A DNA stretch of 64,000 nucleotides. Origin: Fasciola hepatica (Eukaryota; Platyhelminthes; Trematoda; Plagiorchiida; Fasciolidae). The first letter of the stretch is position 1. The number at the start of each line of letters is the position of its first letter. The DNA is taken from contig CANUEZ040000180.1 of the NCBI GenBank assembly GCA_948099385.1, positions 1,252,501-1,316,500 on the forward strand. The letters run 5' to 3'. Under the pieces are notes generated by a model that worked only from the letters and a program-made list of their open reading frames with translations, searched no databases and had not been told where the DNA came from. Position numbers and translations under genes: made by a program. Below, in pieces: positions 1 through 16,410 of this stretch.

Positions 1-1799
1 TACTTCAAACACCAACAGATTACCACTTCTCAATTTCTCCAAGTTACATCAAATTGTGTTGTTACTGCAACGTGTGTCACGCAAAGTGAAGTGCTCCTCT
101 GATAGAAAACGGAATAATTTAGGGCGGGATATATCATTGAATAGTGATGAACTTTTTCGAAATGAAAAAATCTTCCTCTAAAAGGTCGCCAAAATAATGA
201 ACGAGCAGCGAGGCTAAATAAATATACCGACTTGTCCAAGATTCCCCAGAATCACCTGATACTCATTACCAAAACAATCGGAGAACTGGTCATTTATGAG
301 GTCACACGAATTATGTCCAAAGTAACACTATGCACGCAAATGATCATGCGCGTAATAATTGCAGCTACTGTGTATTCGCCAGAACCAACTGAAGTGGATT
401 CCATCCATTCCTGCCTGATAGCTCGATACAGTCTTTTGAATTAAATTATAACAAGCATGAAATCAAACATTACAGAGTGATATTCTACGGTGTCGGATTG
501 ATAGTTGGTTTGGCAAATTAATAGTATACCGCTTGTTAAAGACTATATTAAACGCCATTAAGTTAACAGTCCATAGCAAGGAAGGAAGGTATTGAAAGTC
601 AAACCAGCCCACCAAGCCATTCAGAGTGTATCGGGTTTCCACAGTGGGTTACGCGACCACGAGATCTGTAGCAACCTGGAGACGACTGAGTTCTAATGTG
701 TTAAGTTGTGACCAACATTACTATAGACAAGCATAACTAATTAGTACTTAGCTCTAGGCATTTTATATGTTGTTCGATGCCACAGAGCTGTAAGGATAAT
801 TGGTTTCCGCCAACTGGAAAACACACTTTTGCTTGCTCTGCCTGCGGACGATTGAATGTTTAGCTCCCTTAGTTAGTATCATGTCCGGTGTCGCTCTATT
901 ACGTAAACGTGATCGATACCGCTTCAATACGAATCGTCTTTCACCTATCCCACTGACTGTTACCGTATTCTGGCAACCGCCGGAATTTTTGGCTTGTTAC
1001 CCTTTCCTTAGGCCATTCTTGGGATCTAGTTAGTACCTGTCATTCGCAGTACTAAAGACCCATCCAATCAGTAATCACATCCAGGAAGTTATCGCTACGT
1101 GGCATGAAGTGACACTCGTAGTTAACAGCCAAAACGATACTGCCGTTCCTGCTCGCAGATCCGTACGTCATGCAAGCCAAATCGATGAGGAACTTCTGAG
1201 AAGAGAAATATTTGCTGATTCAAATGTTTCCGTAGGTCATCCACTGTGCTACAGCTTCATTACCAGTGTCCAATCAATCAGGTGAAGCTGGACTTTTAAA
1301 ATCTAATCGTGCAAAAACAGCAGTCACTTTATGATTTCGCCGGTCGTTACCTGCCAGTAGCTGCATGCCTCCTTTGATATATAACCGAGTTTTTACCAGT
1401 CAACTCGGACAGAATACAATCCTGCTATTCTTATCTGGCCATGTCGGTTCCTACTGTGCGTACTCAAGATACGAGCTATTCCTTTTCGTACGATTGGCGG
1501 GGTAGACACAACTCTGCCATAATCATCCGATTAAACGTCCATTCACATTGGATGCTAGAAGTGTAGAATCATTCAAGTCGAATTTTTCTATTCAGCGTCA
1601 GGCTGGTTAACATGCCCGTGAAGTGAATTACTGGTCATGATTTTCATGCATTGGGCGCGTGTGAACTATCTCTTACCGACTCGCATGCCACTGATTATCA
1701 TCACTGATTGTCATCAATCCCGTCTTCGAAAGATGACATTTTCGGATGTTACAGGGCTTCAGTGATGTCAAAATGGCGCCCATTTCTCTTGGGCTATCG
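1..1799. other. no recognisable gene
   Basis: Short open frames only, none with a motif I recognise. The stretch just upstream of the pol relic that follows may contain the gag and protease part of the same decayed element, but I see neither a zinc knuckle nor a DTG/DSG motif. Confidence 0.5.
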
Positions 1800-2930
1800 G
1801 GGCTACCGGTCATTCTGAAACATCGGATATTGCCGTTTCGATTACATGAATCAATGAAGGAGCCGATCGACCGGATGGTTTCTAAAGTTCTCCTGACACT
1901 AGTGAATACGTCTGCCTAGGGTATACAAACTGCGGCACCGTTCAAGACGAACGAATAAGCTCTAAAAATTTGTGGAGATTATGGCATCACCATAAAAAAA
2001 ATTCCTGAAGCAAACCAGTTGTTCCATGGTGGCATCAGAATACATTCTGCATCAATTTCAAGGTTAGAAATTCTATTTCAAACTTGATCATAGAAATGTA
2101 TTTCTGCAGGTATCACTTGACAATAAATCCCATGAGTTCAGAACAATCAGTATTCCTTTTGGGCTATTTCACTACAAATTTCTACCTTTTGGTCTCGGTG
2201 TGTCACTCGCGATTTTCCAAACTACCGTTGATTCTTTTATTTCTGGTTTCAGAATGATGCTGCTTACCTAGACGGTACCGCTATTCACTCACTAACCAGG
2301 GAGTTACATGACGAACGTGTGTTTGTTGTTGTTCGAACGGTTCCGTGCACACAAAAATTGCAAACGTATTATTCCAGCCACTCATTTCACATGTTTGTGG
2401 CATTTGGTAGATAAACATGGTTTTCGGCCCGCCGATGGCCCGTTTTCTCTATTGCAGGCACATTCATCTGCGTCTCGTGAAGAACTTTGTTCGTTGTTGG
2501 GTTCAGTATTAATCCAGGTTCATCCCGGAATTTTCTGCTCAAACGGAACCATTTTTGACATTTCTTTACAAAAACCATTCAAGTAGTTACCTGTACCTGA
2601 TCATGCTCTGTTCAATTTGCTCTCTATCAGTGCTGTTTGCATGCATTTTCACCCAAATTACCGTCAATTGTCATCACGGATACTTCTTCCTCCATCGGAG
2701 CTGTGCTAGAACAGGATGATCATCCAGTGCTGTGCATTTTGCGCCGATTCAGCCCTGCAGAACGCGGATACTCACAGATACAAAGTGAGGACCTAGCTGA
2801 GTTTTGGGCAGTCACTCGATTACACAAACATTTGTTTGGTTCACATTTCACATTTGTGACAGATTATGAAGCATTGCAGTCATCCGCAGCCATGGTTCAA
2901 CGTGGGAATGTCGATCTTGTTACATAGTCC
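1800..2930 (+). pseudogene. gypsy-type pol relic (RT to RNase H)
   Basis: Decayed polyprotein of a Ty3/gypsy retrotransposon, broken across frames. Seen in order: an RT fragment around 1970 reading KICGDYGITI, then the palm part FLQVSLDNKSHEFRTI followed by IPFGLFHYKFLPFGLGVS (2100-2230), where gypsy RTs carry the PFGL block. Next comes the connection domain, about 2400-2560, with HGFRPADGP and ELCSLLGSV, the counterpart of the usual GIRP and LRSFLG blocks. The RNase H domain follows (2637-2927) with VITDTSSSIGAVLEQ and FVTDYEALQ. The YXDD box is not intact (the region near 2255 reads NDAAYLDG after a shift). No integrase or LTR was found, so this is an ancient fragment. The RNase H resembles the K02A2.6-like gypsy proteins of invertebrates (family knowledge). 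Confidence 0.75.
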
Positions 2931-8353
<5,423 letters not shown>

Positions 8354-8503
8354 GAACACATTTTCAGAGACAAACAATTGATTTCAATTGTTCATTCTCA
8401 AGTCTGTACAAGGCGTATAGGAGATGGTTGTGCTGAACTGGTCAAGGGTCATTCGGATTGGACGTAGTTTGTGGGGGGTTGGGGTTAGATCGACATGTCG
8501 ATC
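8354..8503 (+). repeat. left arm of a 150-bp inverted repeat
   Basis: Starts GAACACATTTTCAGAGACAA and pairs with the reverse complement of 8897-9046, with roughly 85-90 percent identity by eye and very few gaps. The arms flank the GIY-YIG relic. Penelope-like elements often carry terminal repeats in direct or inverted arrangement, so this is probably part of the element. The inner end holds a perfect 16-bp palindrome, GATCGACATGTCGATC, at 8488-8503. Confidence 0.85.
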
Positions 8504-8880
8504 TATTTGTTCAGGTGCAAATGTAATGCAACCTACATTGGCCGAACGGCAAGGCAACTATCCCAAAGAATTGAGGGACACTGTACACGGTGGCTATAAT
8601 ATGGAGGAACAGGAACCATAAGGAGTGCCATTCTCGGGCATCTGGTAGACTCAGGTAATCAAATAAGCACAGATTCAGCATTCAAAATCGTCTATCGAGT
8701 GCCCCCAATCCCCACAAGCACGTCCGCTTACACACACTGGTCACCGTAGAGGCGATTAGCATCCGTCTTTTCGCACCTGCTCTGTGTAGACAGAAGAAAT
8801 TCGTCCAAGCCCTCCAATTACCCTGGCCGCAAGTGGACCACCCCCACCCCAGTCACTCAGCGCCTAACCATGTGACCGTC
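8504..8880 (+). pseudogene. Penelope-like element, GIY-YIG endonuclease relic
   Basis: Translation just inside the left arm gives FRCKCNATYIGRTARQLS, the Cys-x-Cys plus YIGR entry block of Penelope-type GIY-YIG nucleases. After frame changes come RSAILGHLVDSGNQI and FKIVYRVPP, which match the AI..HL..S and F.V.YR blocks, and near the end a leucine-proline-tryptophan motif. In intact elements this nuclease follows the RT and nicks target DNA. Stops and shifts make it non-functional. No RT domain was found upstream, so only the 3' part of the element remains. Confidence 0.75.
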
Positions 8881-8896
8881 ACGATCTAGTCGTGCG

Positions 8897-9046
8897 GATC
8901 GACACGTCAATCTAACCCCAACCCCCCAAAAACTATGTCCAATCCGAATGACCCTTGACCAGTTCAGCACAACCATCCCTTATATGGTTTGTAAAGACTT
9001 GAGAATGAAGCATTGGAAACAATTGTTTGTCTCTGAAAACGTGTTC
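8897..9046 (-). repeat. right arm of the 150-bp inverted repeat
   Basis: Reverse complement counterpart of 8354-8503, separated from it by 393 bp. The palindrome of the left arm has decayed here. Single-strand folding would give a long hairpin with the endonuclease relic in the loop. Confidence 0.85.
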
Positions 9047-10433
9047 TGATGTCACAATGTGCATATTCCTTTATTATTGATTTTTCTAAATAAAACCGTA
9101 TTTTTACTTTCTATGATGGTAAAAACTACCCTTCTGCTGGCAAAATAATTAAATAAAGAGACTCATGCCAGGAAACAAGTACTAGTATTAGAGTAAAATA
9201 TTCTTGTCAGTTACGAGAAATAGGCACTTGATACTGTATATGAGCAACTTCACTATAATCTTGAGAAAACCAACTGTTCGCTGCACACTTTCACACGTGC
9301 TGTCTCTATGACAGTCACTAATGTTTGAACATTCTACCCAAACATGAAGCACACCAGGTGGAAATGGAAAAGTCCGTGAATATTTACTTTGTGCAATGCA
9401 AAGATAAATTTTCATTTATTGTTCACCTCAATTTATTGTATGAATATCTGGGTAGTCAGGTTATCATTTTCGGATATGATGGACGTTTAACAACAATAAT
9501 TAGTATACAGAAAGGAAGTCGTAGTTAGCGCCAATTTTCCGGTTTGCTGGGTAGTCCCTATAATTCAGACAAATCCGATGGACTAGCGTATTGCGTACCA
9601 AAAGGTTTATTAAAGTGTACATAATTAGTATGCTGACACAAGGGATTGGCACAATAGCAAAATCGAGTTCTAGTCACATGAATGGATGTTCTTGCCAGCA
9701 TACTACGAAGATCAGCTTCAGCTTGTTAACATAACCCAAAATGATTGCATTATAACTGCGTTAGCTAATTTTGAATAACTAACAAAAGTTGAAACAGCTC
9801 CTGCTTTCCAAATAAAAACTTGTACTGTCTTGAAAAGTTTGTACGACGTTCGGCTTTCTGTATGTTGCCGTTTACTGCAAAATATTCCGTAAAATAATTG
9901 GTCAAATGACCATCAATTTACCAAATCCTGTAGCTTAAAATCAGTTCAACTGATTTCATGTTGTTTAAAACAAATTTTAAGATAACTTCACTCTCATTAG
10001 GCCTTTTTTAACAAATCTTGAAGATCAAACCGTGGAATAGTTTTTATGACTGTATTTAGAATCTAAAGTGGTAAACAATCCGAATAGCTATATGCATGCT
10101 CGAAGAACCATTCCATTCCGTTCATTTCGTTCTACCAATAACCTCTTAATTTCGTTCCCTGGTTTTGGTTCCTACCTTTCAACATTGCCCAGCCATGGGC
10201 AAAGAAATAGGAACCGGGGAAGGAAAAGAGCAATGATCAAGGTAAGAAGCGGAAGTCACAAATAAAAAGAAGAAGTTCGAGTGCAACTACGCACTGGGCA
10301 CAAATCGCAGCAAAATCAATTAGTATCTCTAACCACCTGGTAGACGGATTGCGCGTACCCCAACTCTGAAGTCTAACACGTCCTACTTGGTCAAGTCTAT
10401 TGGTCAAGGTTCCCGTACCTTTCTGTCATGTCA
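9047..10433. other. no recognisable gene
   Basis: No domain, tRNA or repeat recognised. Frames are short on both strands. Confidence 0.5.
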
Positions 10434-11310
10434 TGAACTAACCACCCCGACCTACCTTCCAAACTCCATCTGCTTCGGAAAGCAGCGCACGCCGAGGAAG
10501 CCCAATGGTGGGCATGCGTAACACCTTCTGCAACCACCTTAACCTGTTTGGGTTTGGTACTTGTTCCAGAGACCTACCTCTGGTTTCTAACACCTTATGT
10601 TTAACCTCAGCATTGCTTGTTCGGTGTTCCCACCACATTTGAGTAGTGCTACGGAGACACCGATGCTCGCGCACTGACAATCTTTGCCTATATTCTACCC
10701 TTATCGGCCATGTTTCTAAGCAATGTTAAGAGGGGTCAAGAGGCTGCAATGTACACCCGACTACTAACAGACAATCGGATGTCACGCCAGCTCCAGAAAT
10801 GACTGAGGTTAGCCAAATGCACATTCTGTATACGTGATGACATCTCATCCGATATCTGTCCAGCTGGTGAGATGTAACTGCCCAGCTAACAAAACTTACC
10901 TACTTCAACTAGAGCTTCTCACGCCAATACAAGGTTTGGTGTTGAGCCGATCCAGTCCTGCAGTAGCATTTTACACTTTGAAGTTGGAAAATGCATCCAA
11001 AACAAGGCTACTCTGTTGTACAGACTGCCCAAGAAAGTTTGCAAACCACCTGAATCATCACTCAGAAGAACAATATCGTCCGCGTATTCCGCGTCAGATA
11101 ATTTACTACTTGAGTGAATATCGGTGCTACTATTCGCACACGAGGGTATGGCCGTCTCGAAAATAAATTCAATTACGGAAGTGAAAAAGTGCGGAAGAAG
11201 GCAACCCTAAAGAATACCACCCACATTGGTGAACTCGGGTAAAAGATCGCCGGAAGCACGAACTCGGCTTTGGCTGTTTGAACACAAGCACTGGAATGGG
11301 AAATAAATTT
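10434..11310 (-). pseudogene. RTE-type non-LTR reverse transcriptase relic
   Basis: Read on the minus strand. Upstream part (about 11300-11020): LGLPSSALFHFRN, the counterpart of the usual GCPLSPFLFN block, then a decayed YADD region ending in VLLSD-like sequence near 11065. Downstream part (10680-10438): EHRCLRSTTQMWWEHRTSNA, then GRSLEQV, RLRWLQKVLRMP and LPRRALL, the highly characteristic C-terminal region of RTE-family elements such as those of schistosomes (family knowledge). Stops and frameshifts are frequent. The element is 5'-truncated; no endonuclease domain was seen. Confidence 0.8.
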
Positions 11311-11332
11311 CTCTGTCATATACGTATATATA

Positions 11333-11498
11333 TGCTATGAACTAGTTTGACGTTTAACCACCATGCTCTCATTTTTTAATACTAATGGTTTCCCTTTTTA
11401 CTTTTCAGCATACGTACTTGCATTGTTAGGAGAATAAAGCCTCCTTTCGGATCCGTTTTCTCTCTCAGTTCGTTGCTCAGTCATTCGAGTTCACAACA
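11333..11498 (+). repeat. 5' LTR of the decayed gypsy element
   Basis: Begins TGCTATGAAC and ends TTCACAACA, so it keeps TG...CA ends. It aligns with 15122-15284 over its length, including the shared block AAAGCCTCCTTTCG near position 11440. Confidence 0.8.
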
Positions 11499-11518
11499 AT
11501 TTATTGTTCTAACAATCC

Positions 11519-12313
11519 ATGGAACTCTTGTTCAGTCAGGAACTTTTCGACGCTGATCCACACCCTCTATCGGCCGCTGAACAGTGGATTCATTGGCACG
11601 AAACATTCACAAATTTCCGTTCTGTCACTGACGTGCTTAATGTGGACAAGAAGGGACCTCTTGTGAACTTCATTTCCCCGTCCATTTAGCAGCATGTGGT
11701 CGATTGTCTGAGTTATGAGGACGCCATACAAACTCTTGAATCAATTTACGTTAGGCCGAAAAATGAAGTGTTTTCTCGGCATCTACTAGCCTCTACCAAA
11801 CAAAAACCCGGCCAGATAGTAGACCAGTTTCTGCAGAAATTACGTTGTTTCGCTAAAGACTGCAACCTTAAGGTGATTTCTGCTGACCAACACCGCGACG
11901 AGGCCATCCGTAATGCATTCAACACAGGGCTACACTCCTATATTATTTGTCAACAGATACTTGAAAAGCAAACGCTAGGCCTCCGACACGCTTTCAACAA
12001 AGCTCGGATGCTGGAGCATGCTCAGCAGCAGTCTCTTCTCTATGATTCAACTACCTGTGGGCCGTGCGGCGCCACATCAGAACTGACAGAAACTACTGTC
12101 TCAGCTTCCTCTCCAGGTGCCCACGAACCACAGCTGGAAACCAAGGAAATGAACGCAACAATTGCTACCAATTGCTTCTTTTGTGGTAAAGTTTGGCACC
12201 CGCGTTCAAGATGTCGGGCCCAAGAAGTCATCTGTAACTCTTGCGGAAAAAGGGGCACTTCCAGAAGGTTTTTCGATCAAATCCCAAAGACAAACGCACT
12301 GTCTCCTCGTTGA
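11519..12313 (+). pseudogene. gag: gag of the decayed gypsy element
   Basis: Frame opens at ATG 11519 (MELLFSQELFDADPHP), 20 bases after the 5' LTR. It runs with one in-frame TAG at 11687-11689 and ends at 12313, which would be about 264 residues. The C-terminal part has a CCHC zinc knuckle, CFFCGKVWHPRSRC (spacing 2-4-4), and a second knuckle that keeps its first two cysteines (CNSCGK) but has lost the rest. This is the nucleic-acid-binding nucleocapsid region. Confidence 0.8.
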
Positions 12314-12360
12314 AACCTCTCGTTTCATCTCTTTTTGTCACATCTTTTACCGGTTGATCT

Positions 12361-14788
12361 AACTCTACGGTGCGGGTTTTGATTAATGATGTACCGTTGA
12401 AGGCACTTATCGATACGGGAAGTTATGAAAGCTATTTATCAAAACATTTCGCTACACAACATCGCTGGTCTGTACTTCCCTCTACTAGTACGATTCCTAT
12501 GGCATCAACTTAACTGTCTTGTGTTTCCCGAGGGCGCATATACGCTTCTGTTAGATACAAAAACACCTATTAAAATCCATCGAATTTCCTTTCTTAGGTG
12601 ATTTGTGTACTGACTCCATTCTCGGTCACGATTTCGTGAGTCAGCATCAAAATGAGACTATTCCCCTAAACGGTAATCGACCACCCTTCTCTATTTGTAC
12701 GCTTACTGCTGCAAAAGTTGACATTCCGTCCCTGCTTAACAATCTAGTTCCCAGTTGCAAACCTATTGTCACTAAGACCCGCCATCATTCTGTTACAGAA
12801 CTAAATTTTATTCAAAGCGAAATTGATCGACTACTAGAGAATAATATCATTAAACCTTCAACATCCCCTTGGCGATCCCAAGTTTTGGTCACCATGAATG
12901 AAAGACACAAGAAACATATGGTGGTCGACTACAGCCAAATCATTATTTGGTTTACGTGCCTTGATACTTAACCTCTGCTTCAAAAAAATGGTCTCATAGA
13001 GGTGCCCCAAAAAGCCGTTTTCAAGATGCTGGATCTTCAGAGTGCCTGTTATCAAATTTCCATACGTGAAGATGAAAAACCGGACACTGCCTTCGAAGCC
13101 TGTGGGAAGTTACACCAGTTCCGTCTCATACCGTTTCGCGTGACGAATGGGATAGCTTGCTTCCAGCGCGCTATTATTAGCATCATAAGTGATGAATCCT
13201 GACGAGACATATACGCCTATGTGGACGACGTTAGTGTGTGGCCTCGGACTTGGAGGAACATAATAAAAACCCGCAGACCTTCCTTGATGTTGCAAAGAAG
13301 CGTGGTATTGCATTCAACGAAATCAAGAGTGTAATCGCTGCTAAAAAAAGTCCGACCGATCGGTTAGGAAATTTTGCAAGGCACGATCAAACCAGACCCG
13401 GAACGTTTCCAGTTCCTAAGAGATGCCCCTTCTCCAAGGGATATCCGATCACAGGAGAGAATAGTAGGAAGGCTAGCGTACTACGCCAACTGGATCCTAC
13501 ACTTCCCTGACAAGATTCATCCCCTGGTGCACAACCGTATACTTTCAGCTCCTGAGAATGTGACGACGGTCTTTCATAATCTTAAAGACGAACTAGAAAG
13601 AGCTGCCGTGTACACTATTGACTACAGTTGCCGCCTAATTGTCGAAACGGATGTACCAGATATCTCCATCACGGTCAAACTGAACCAAGATGGTCGTCCT
13701 GTTGCTTTCTTTCCACGCACTTTGTTTTCAAGCGAACATAGGTACTCTGCGGTTAAAAAAGAAGCCTGTGCAATCATAGAAGCCCTGAAAAAATGAAGGC
13801 ATTCTTCTTTAGGAGAACCACTTTACTCCTACTAATGATCAACGCTCAGTTGCCTTCAAGTATGGCCGGTGGCATAAGGGCAAAGTAAAGAATGACAAAA
13901 TTCAGCAGTGGAAATTTGAGCTTTTTTCGTTACCATTATGACATTCAGTACCGTCCTGGAGTTCACAACAAAGCGGTCAACACTTTCCTTAGGGATGATT
14001 GTGTTTCCGCCGTATCGCGCGTTGATCTAAAACATTTACGCAATACGCTAAGTCCTCCTGGTATCAAATGTATGTTACATCTTTTCCGTTCTAAAAACCC
14101 TGCCGTTCTCTGCTGACGAAGTTCGATCGGCTGTCGATCAATGTAAAATTTGTGCAAAACTAAAACCCCGTTTCGGTAAACAACAGTTCGGCAAAGGGCT
14201 ACAAGCTACTCAGCTATTTGAAAAAACCAGTATTGACTTTTAAGGCCCCCTACCATCTACCTTTTGACGATGATCGACGGATATTCACGATTTCCCCTTG
14301 CTTTTGCTTGTTCGAACTTATCTTCTTCCACAGCTATCCATGGTCTTACCCAAATATTTTCTCTATTTGGAATGCCCTTCTATATCCACTCCGACCGTGG
14401 CACTCCTTTCGTGTCGTCTGAAGTTCAGACATTCCTCCACTACAAAGGAGTGGCAACCAGCAGCACCACTCCGTACAACCCACGCGTAAATAGTCAGGTG
14501 GAGCGGTTAAATGGGACCCTATGGAAAGCTATCACGTCGGCAGTGAAATCACAACAACTGGACATTTGTTACTGGAAATCCGTACTCTTGGGTTCCTTGC
14601 ATTCAGTTCGTTCCTCGTTGTGCTCCGCTACTATTGAGACACCCCATGAGCGCCTTTTTAAATTCCGACGCAAGTCTACTAGTGGAACCTCCCTCCCTAC
14701 CTGGTTGTCAAATCCGGGGTCTGGTTTATTAAAAAGAATGGCTCGGTCTTCTAAATACGACTCCTTGGTGGAAGAGGTAAAGCTCTAA
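12361..14788 (+). pseudogene. pol: pol of the decayed gypsy element
   Basis: Domains in order across several frames. Protease: LIDTGSYESYLS near 12402. RT: RLLENNIIKPSTSPWRSQV (12820-12880), KMLDLQSACYQISIRED (13024), and the active-site box YVDD at 13218-13229. RNase H: from about 13560, with AAVYTIDYSC and EHRYSAVKKEACAII. Integrase: first Asp in SIDF near 14230, the second in HSDRGTPFVSS near 14392, and the catalytic Glu in NSQVERLNGTLW near 14495. A C-terminal tail continues to about 15115. At least five frame changes or stops make it inactive. The DDE residues can still be recognised. Confidence 0.85.
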
Positions 14789-15121
14789 ACTGCAGACCAC
14801 AATATGCTCCAATTCGTCTCTCAAACGATAACAAAGACACTGTGTCACTGGGGCACCTTGCCCCCAAACCGGTCGTCTCAGAGGTCTCACATCGAGCGCA
14901 GACGGATCAACATGCCTCTCCAACCGCCGAGCCATTTGAACACACGTCCGACTCCCTGCATCATACATCCAAAATCGAAGACGAGGGTTTTGTGTTATCC
15001 CAGATCCGTCAGAAAATGTTCAGCAGTTTCTGGAAGCCCAACAAGGAACCAGACCATATAATTTACGGAGTCGTGAAGTTTGAATGCCCGGGAAGTGACC
15101 GACCTTTTATACTTCACTGAA

Positions 15122-15280
15122 TGTTATGAACTATTTTGACGTTAAACTGCCATACTCTCGTTTTCTAATACTAAAGGTTCCCGTTTTTAATTTACAGCAA
15201 GTACTCACAGTGTTAAAAGATTAAAGCCTCCTTTCGAATTATTCTTCCCTCTCAGTTCGTTGCTCAATCAGTCTGGTTCA

Positions 15281-15284
<4 letters not shown>
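15122..15284 (+). repeat. 3' LTR of the decayed gypsy element
   Basis: Begins TGTTATGAAC and is collinear with the 5' LTR. It ends in GTTCATAAC directly against the TA microsatellite. Confidence 0.8.

Positions 15285-15360
<76 letters not shown>
15285..15360. repeat. (TA)n microsatellite, 38 units
   Basis: Pure TA run that abuts the 3' LTR. Because the left flank of the 5' LTR is also TA-rich, the retrotransposon probably inserted into this repeat, and the target duplication cannot be resolved inside it. Confidence 0.95.
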
Positions 15361-15363
<3 letters not shown>

Positions 15364-15546
15364 CTGTTCATGTTGTGAAAAATAGGGCAGATTTCGGGGT
15401 TTTCCCCTGGTTTTCCGGACGCGCATCCAATGGGGTGCACCATACTTAGGTCCTAACTCTGTTATACTCTGTGTAAAATAATACCTGAAATAGCCTCATC
15501 CAATATTACCTATACCATACTTATAACCAGACACCGTTCAACTCAC

Positions 15547-16201
15547 CGCCGAAGCTTCAAAGTAGGTGACACCCAACTTCTGGGCAAATGAGTTCGCAAT
15601 GTCGAAATCCACCGTTCTTCTTGCTTCTAAGTCTGTTTTGTTCCCTACGAGAACAGCTTTCCAAGAAATCTGGTACCATTGTTTTGCGGGAAACTTACTT
15701 GGAATTGTGCAGCATTCGCGGGAAGAGCTGTACTTTGTTAGGATAGCTTGAGCTGAAGTGAAGCTACTCTTGTCAGTCAAATCAAATACAGCCATAAGCA
15801 TGTTTATCTGGTCAACCTTCTGCTTTCGAATGTGAAAAATTTGACTCACATATTTAGGCAATAAATCGGCAAATACTTCTTTACCTGGAAGGGTATATAT
15901 GAACAATTCCTGGCACCAATGAATATTTATTCGACTTACAACATTATCGTTCGCCTCTGGTACGATTATACTTTTCACTACAAGCTCAGCTGTAACAGAC
16001 TACAGTAACGTGGATAATATCACTTGTTCTTCATTCCATTACTTACCATACAATAGTTTCTCGGAAATTCCCTACCATCACTGCAGAATGTTTGAACTAT
16101 GGATGTTTTTCCACAAGCCGCCGAACCTTTGTGAACTTTTGCCAATCAAGTTGTTACTACATACCCAGCAGAACGCACTTGCCGCGAATTGTTTTGTGCA
16201 T
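15547..16201 (-). CDS. IFT27: intraflagellar transport protein 27 (Rab-like GTPase), six exons, 3' end missing
   Basis: Small GTPase of the IFT-B complex, which moves cargo in cilia and binds IFT25 in known species. Minus-strand exons: 16201-16165, 16126-16047, 15999-15940, 15909-15850, 15819-15699, 15656-15547, giving 468 coding bases (156 codons). Introns are 38, 47, 30, 30 and 42 nt, all GT-AG. Start ATG at 16201 (MHKTIRGKCVLLG) aligns with the family N-terminus. Removing the introns restores the P-loop GSAACGKT across exons 1-2, then ELFIYTLPGKE, VFDLTDKSSF and the guanine-specificity motif in VLVGNKTDLEARR. The G3 Asp is replaced (TLPG instead of DxxG). The last exon ends phase 0 at a GTGAGT donor. 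About 30 C-terminal residues (human protein: 186) were not found. Three introns (30, 30, 42 nt) are multiples of three without stops, so a naive frame reads through them. Confidence 0.88.
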
Positions 16202-16410
16202 TTAACTGGCGCGCCAATTATTAACCATGACAAATATTCATTCACTTCAGTTCAGTTTTCACACGACTAAGTCTCTACGTCTTGAAGTAGTTTAGTTCAC
16301 TTCAGCTCAGGTCAGGTCACAGGACTTGCTTCTTGAGCCAGAAAACGTCCAGTTTCTTACACTGCGAGCCCAAGGAGTTCCCGCAGTGCTGCGACTTCCA
16401 GGTATCGAAT
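16202..16410 (-). promoter_or_regulatory. IFT27 upstream region, about 200 bp
   Basis: The sequence between the IFT27 start codon and the 3' end of the CR1-A element. It must hold the 5' UTR and at least the proximal promoter, or a trans-splice acceptor, unless transcription starts inside the transposon. It contains several TTCAGTTCAG-like units (about 16246-16310), the same motif seen at the CR1-A tail, which may be a second element tail. No clear TATA box was seen. Confidence 0.4.

Larger units (their letters stand above)
11333..15285 (+). mobile_element. decayed Ty3/gypsy element with short LTRs
   Basis: A complete but inactive LTR retrotransposon of 3.95 kb: 5' LTR, gag, protease, RT, RNase H, integrase, 3' LTR. 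The two LTRs have diverged clearly (about 80 percent identity by eye) and the pol frame is broken many times, so the insertion is old. The left flank is TA-rich and the right flank is a pure TA run, so the element sits inside a TA microsatellite. It lies just beyond the last recognised IFT27 exon, probably in the terminal intron or 3' of that gene. Confidence 0.85.
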
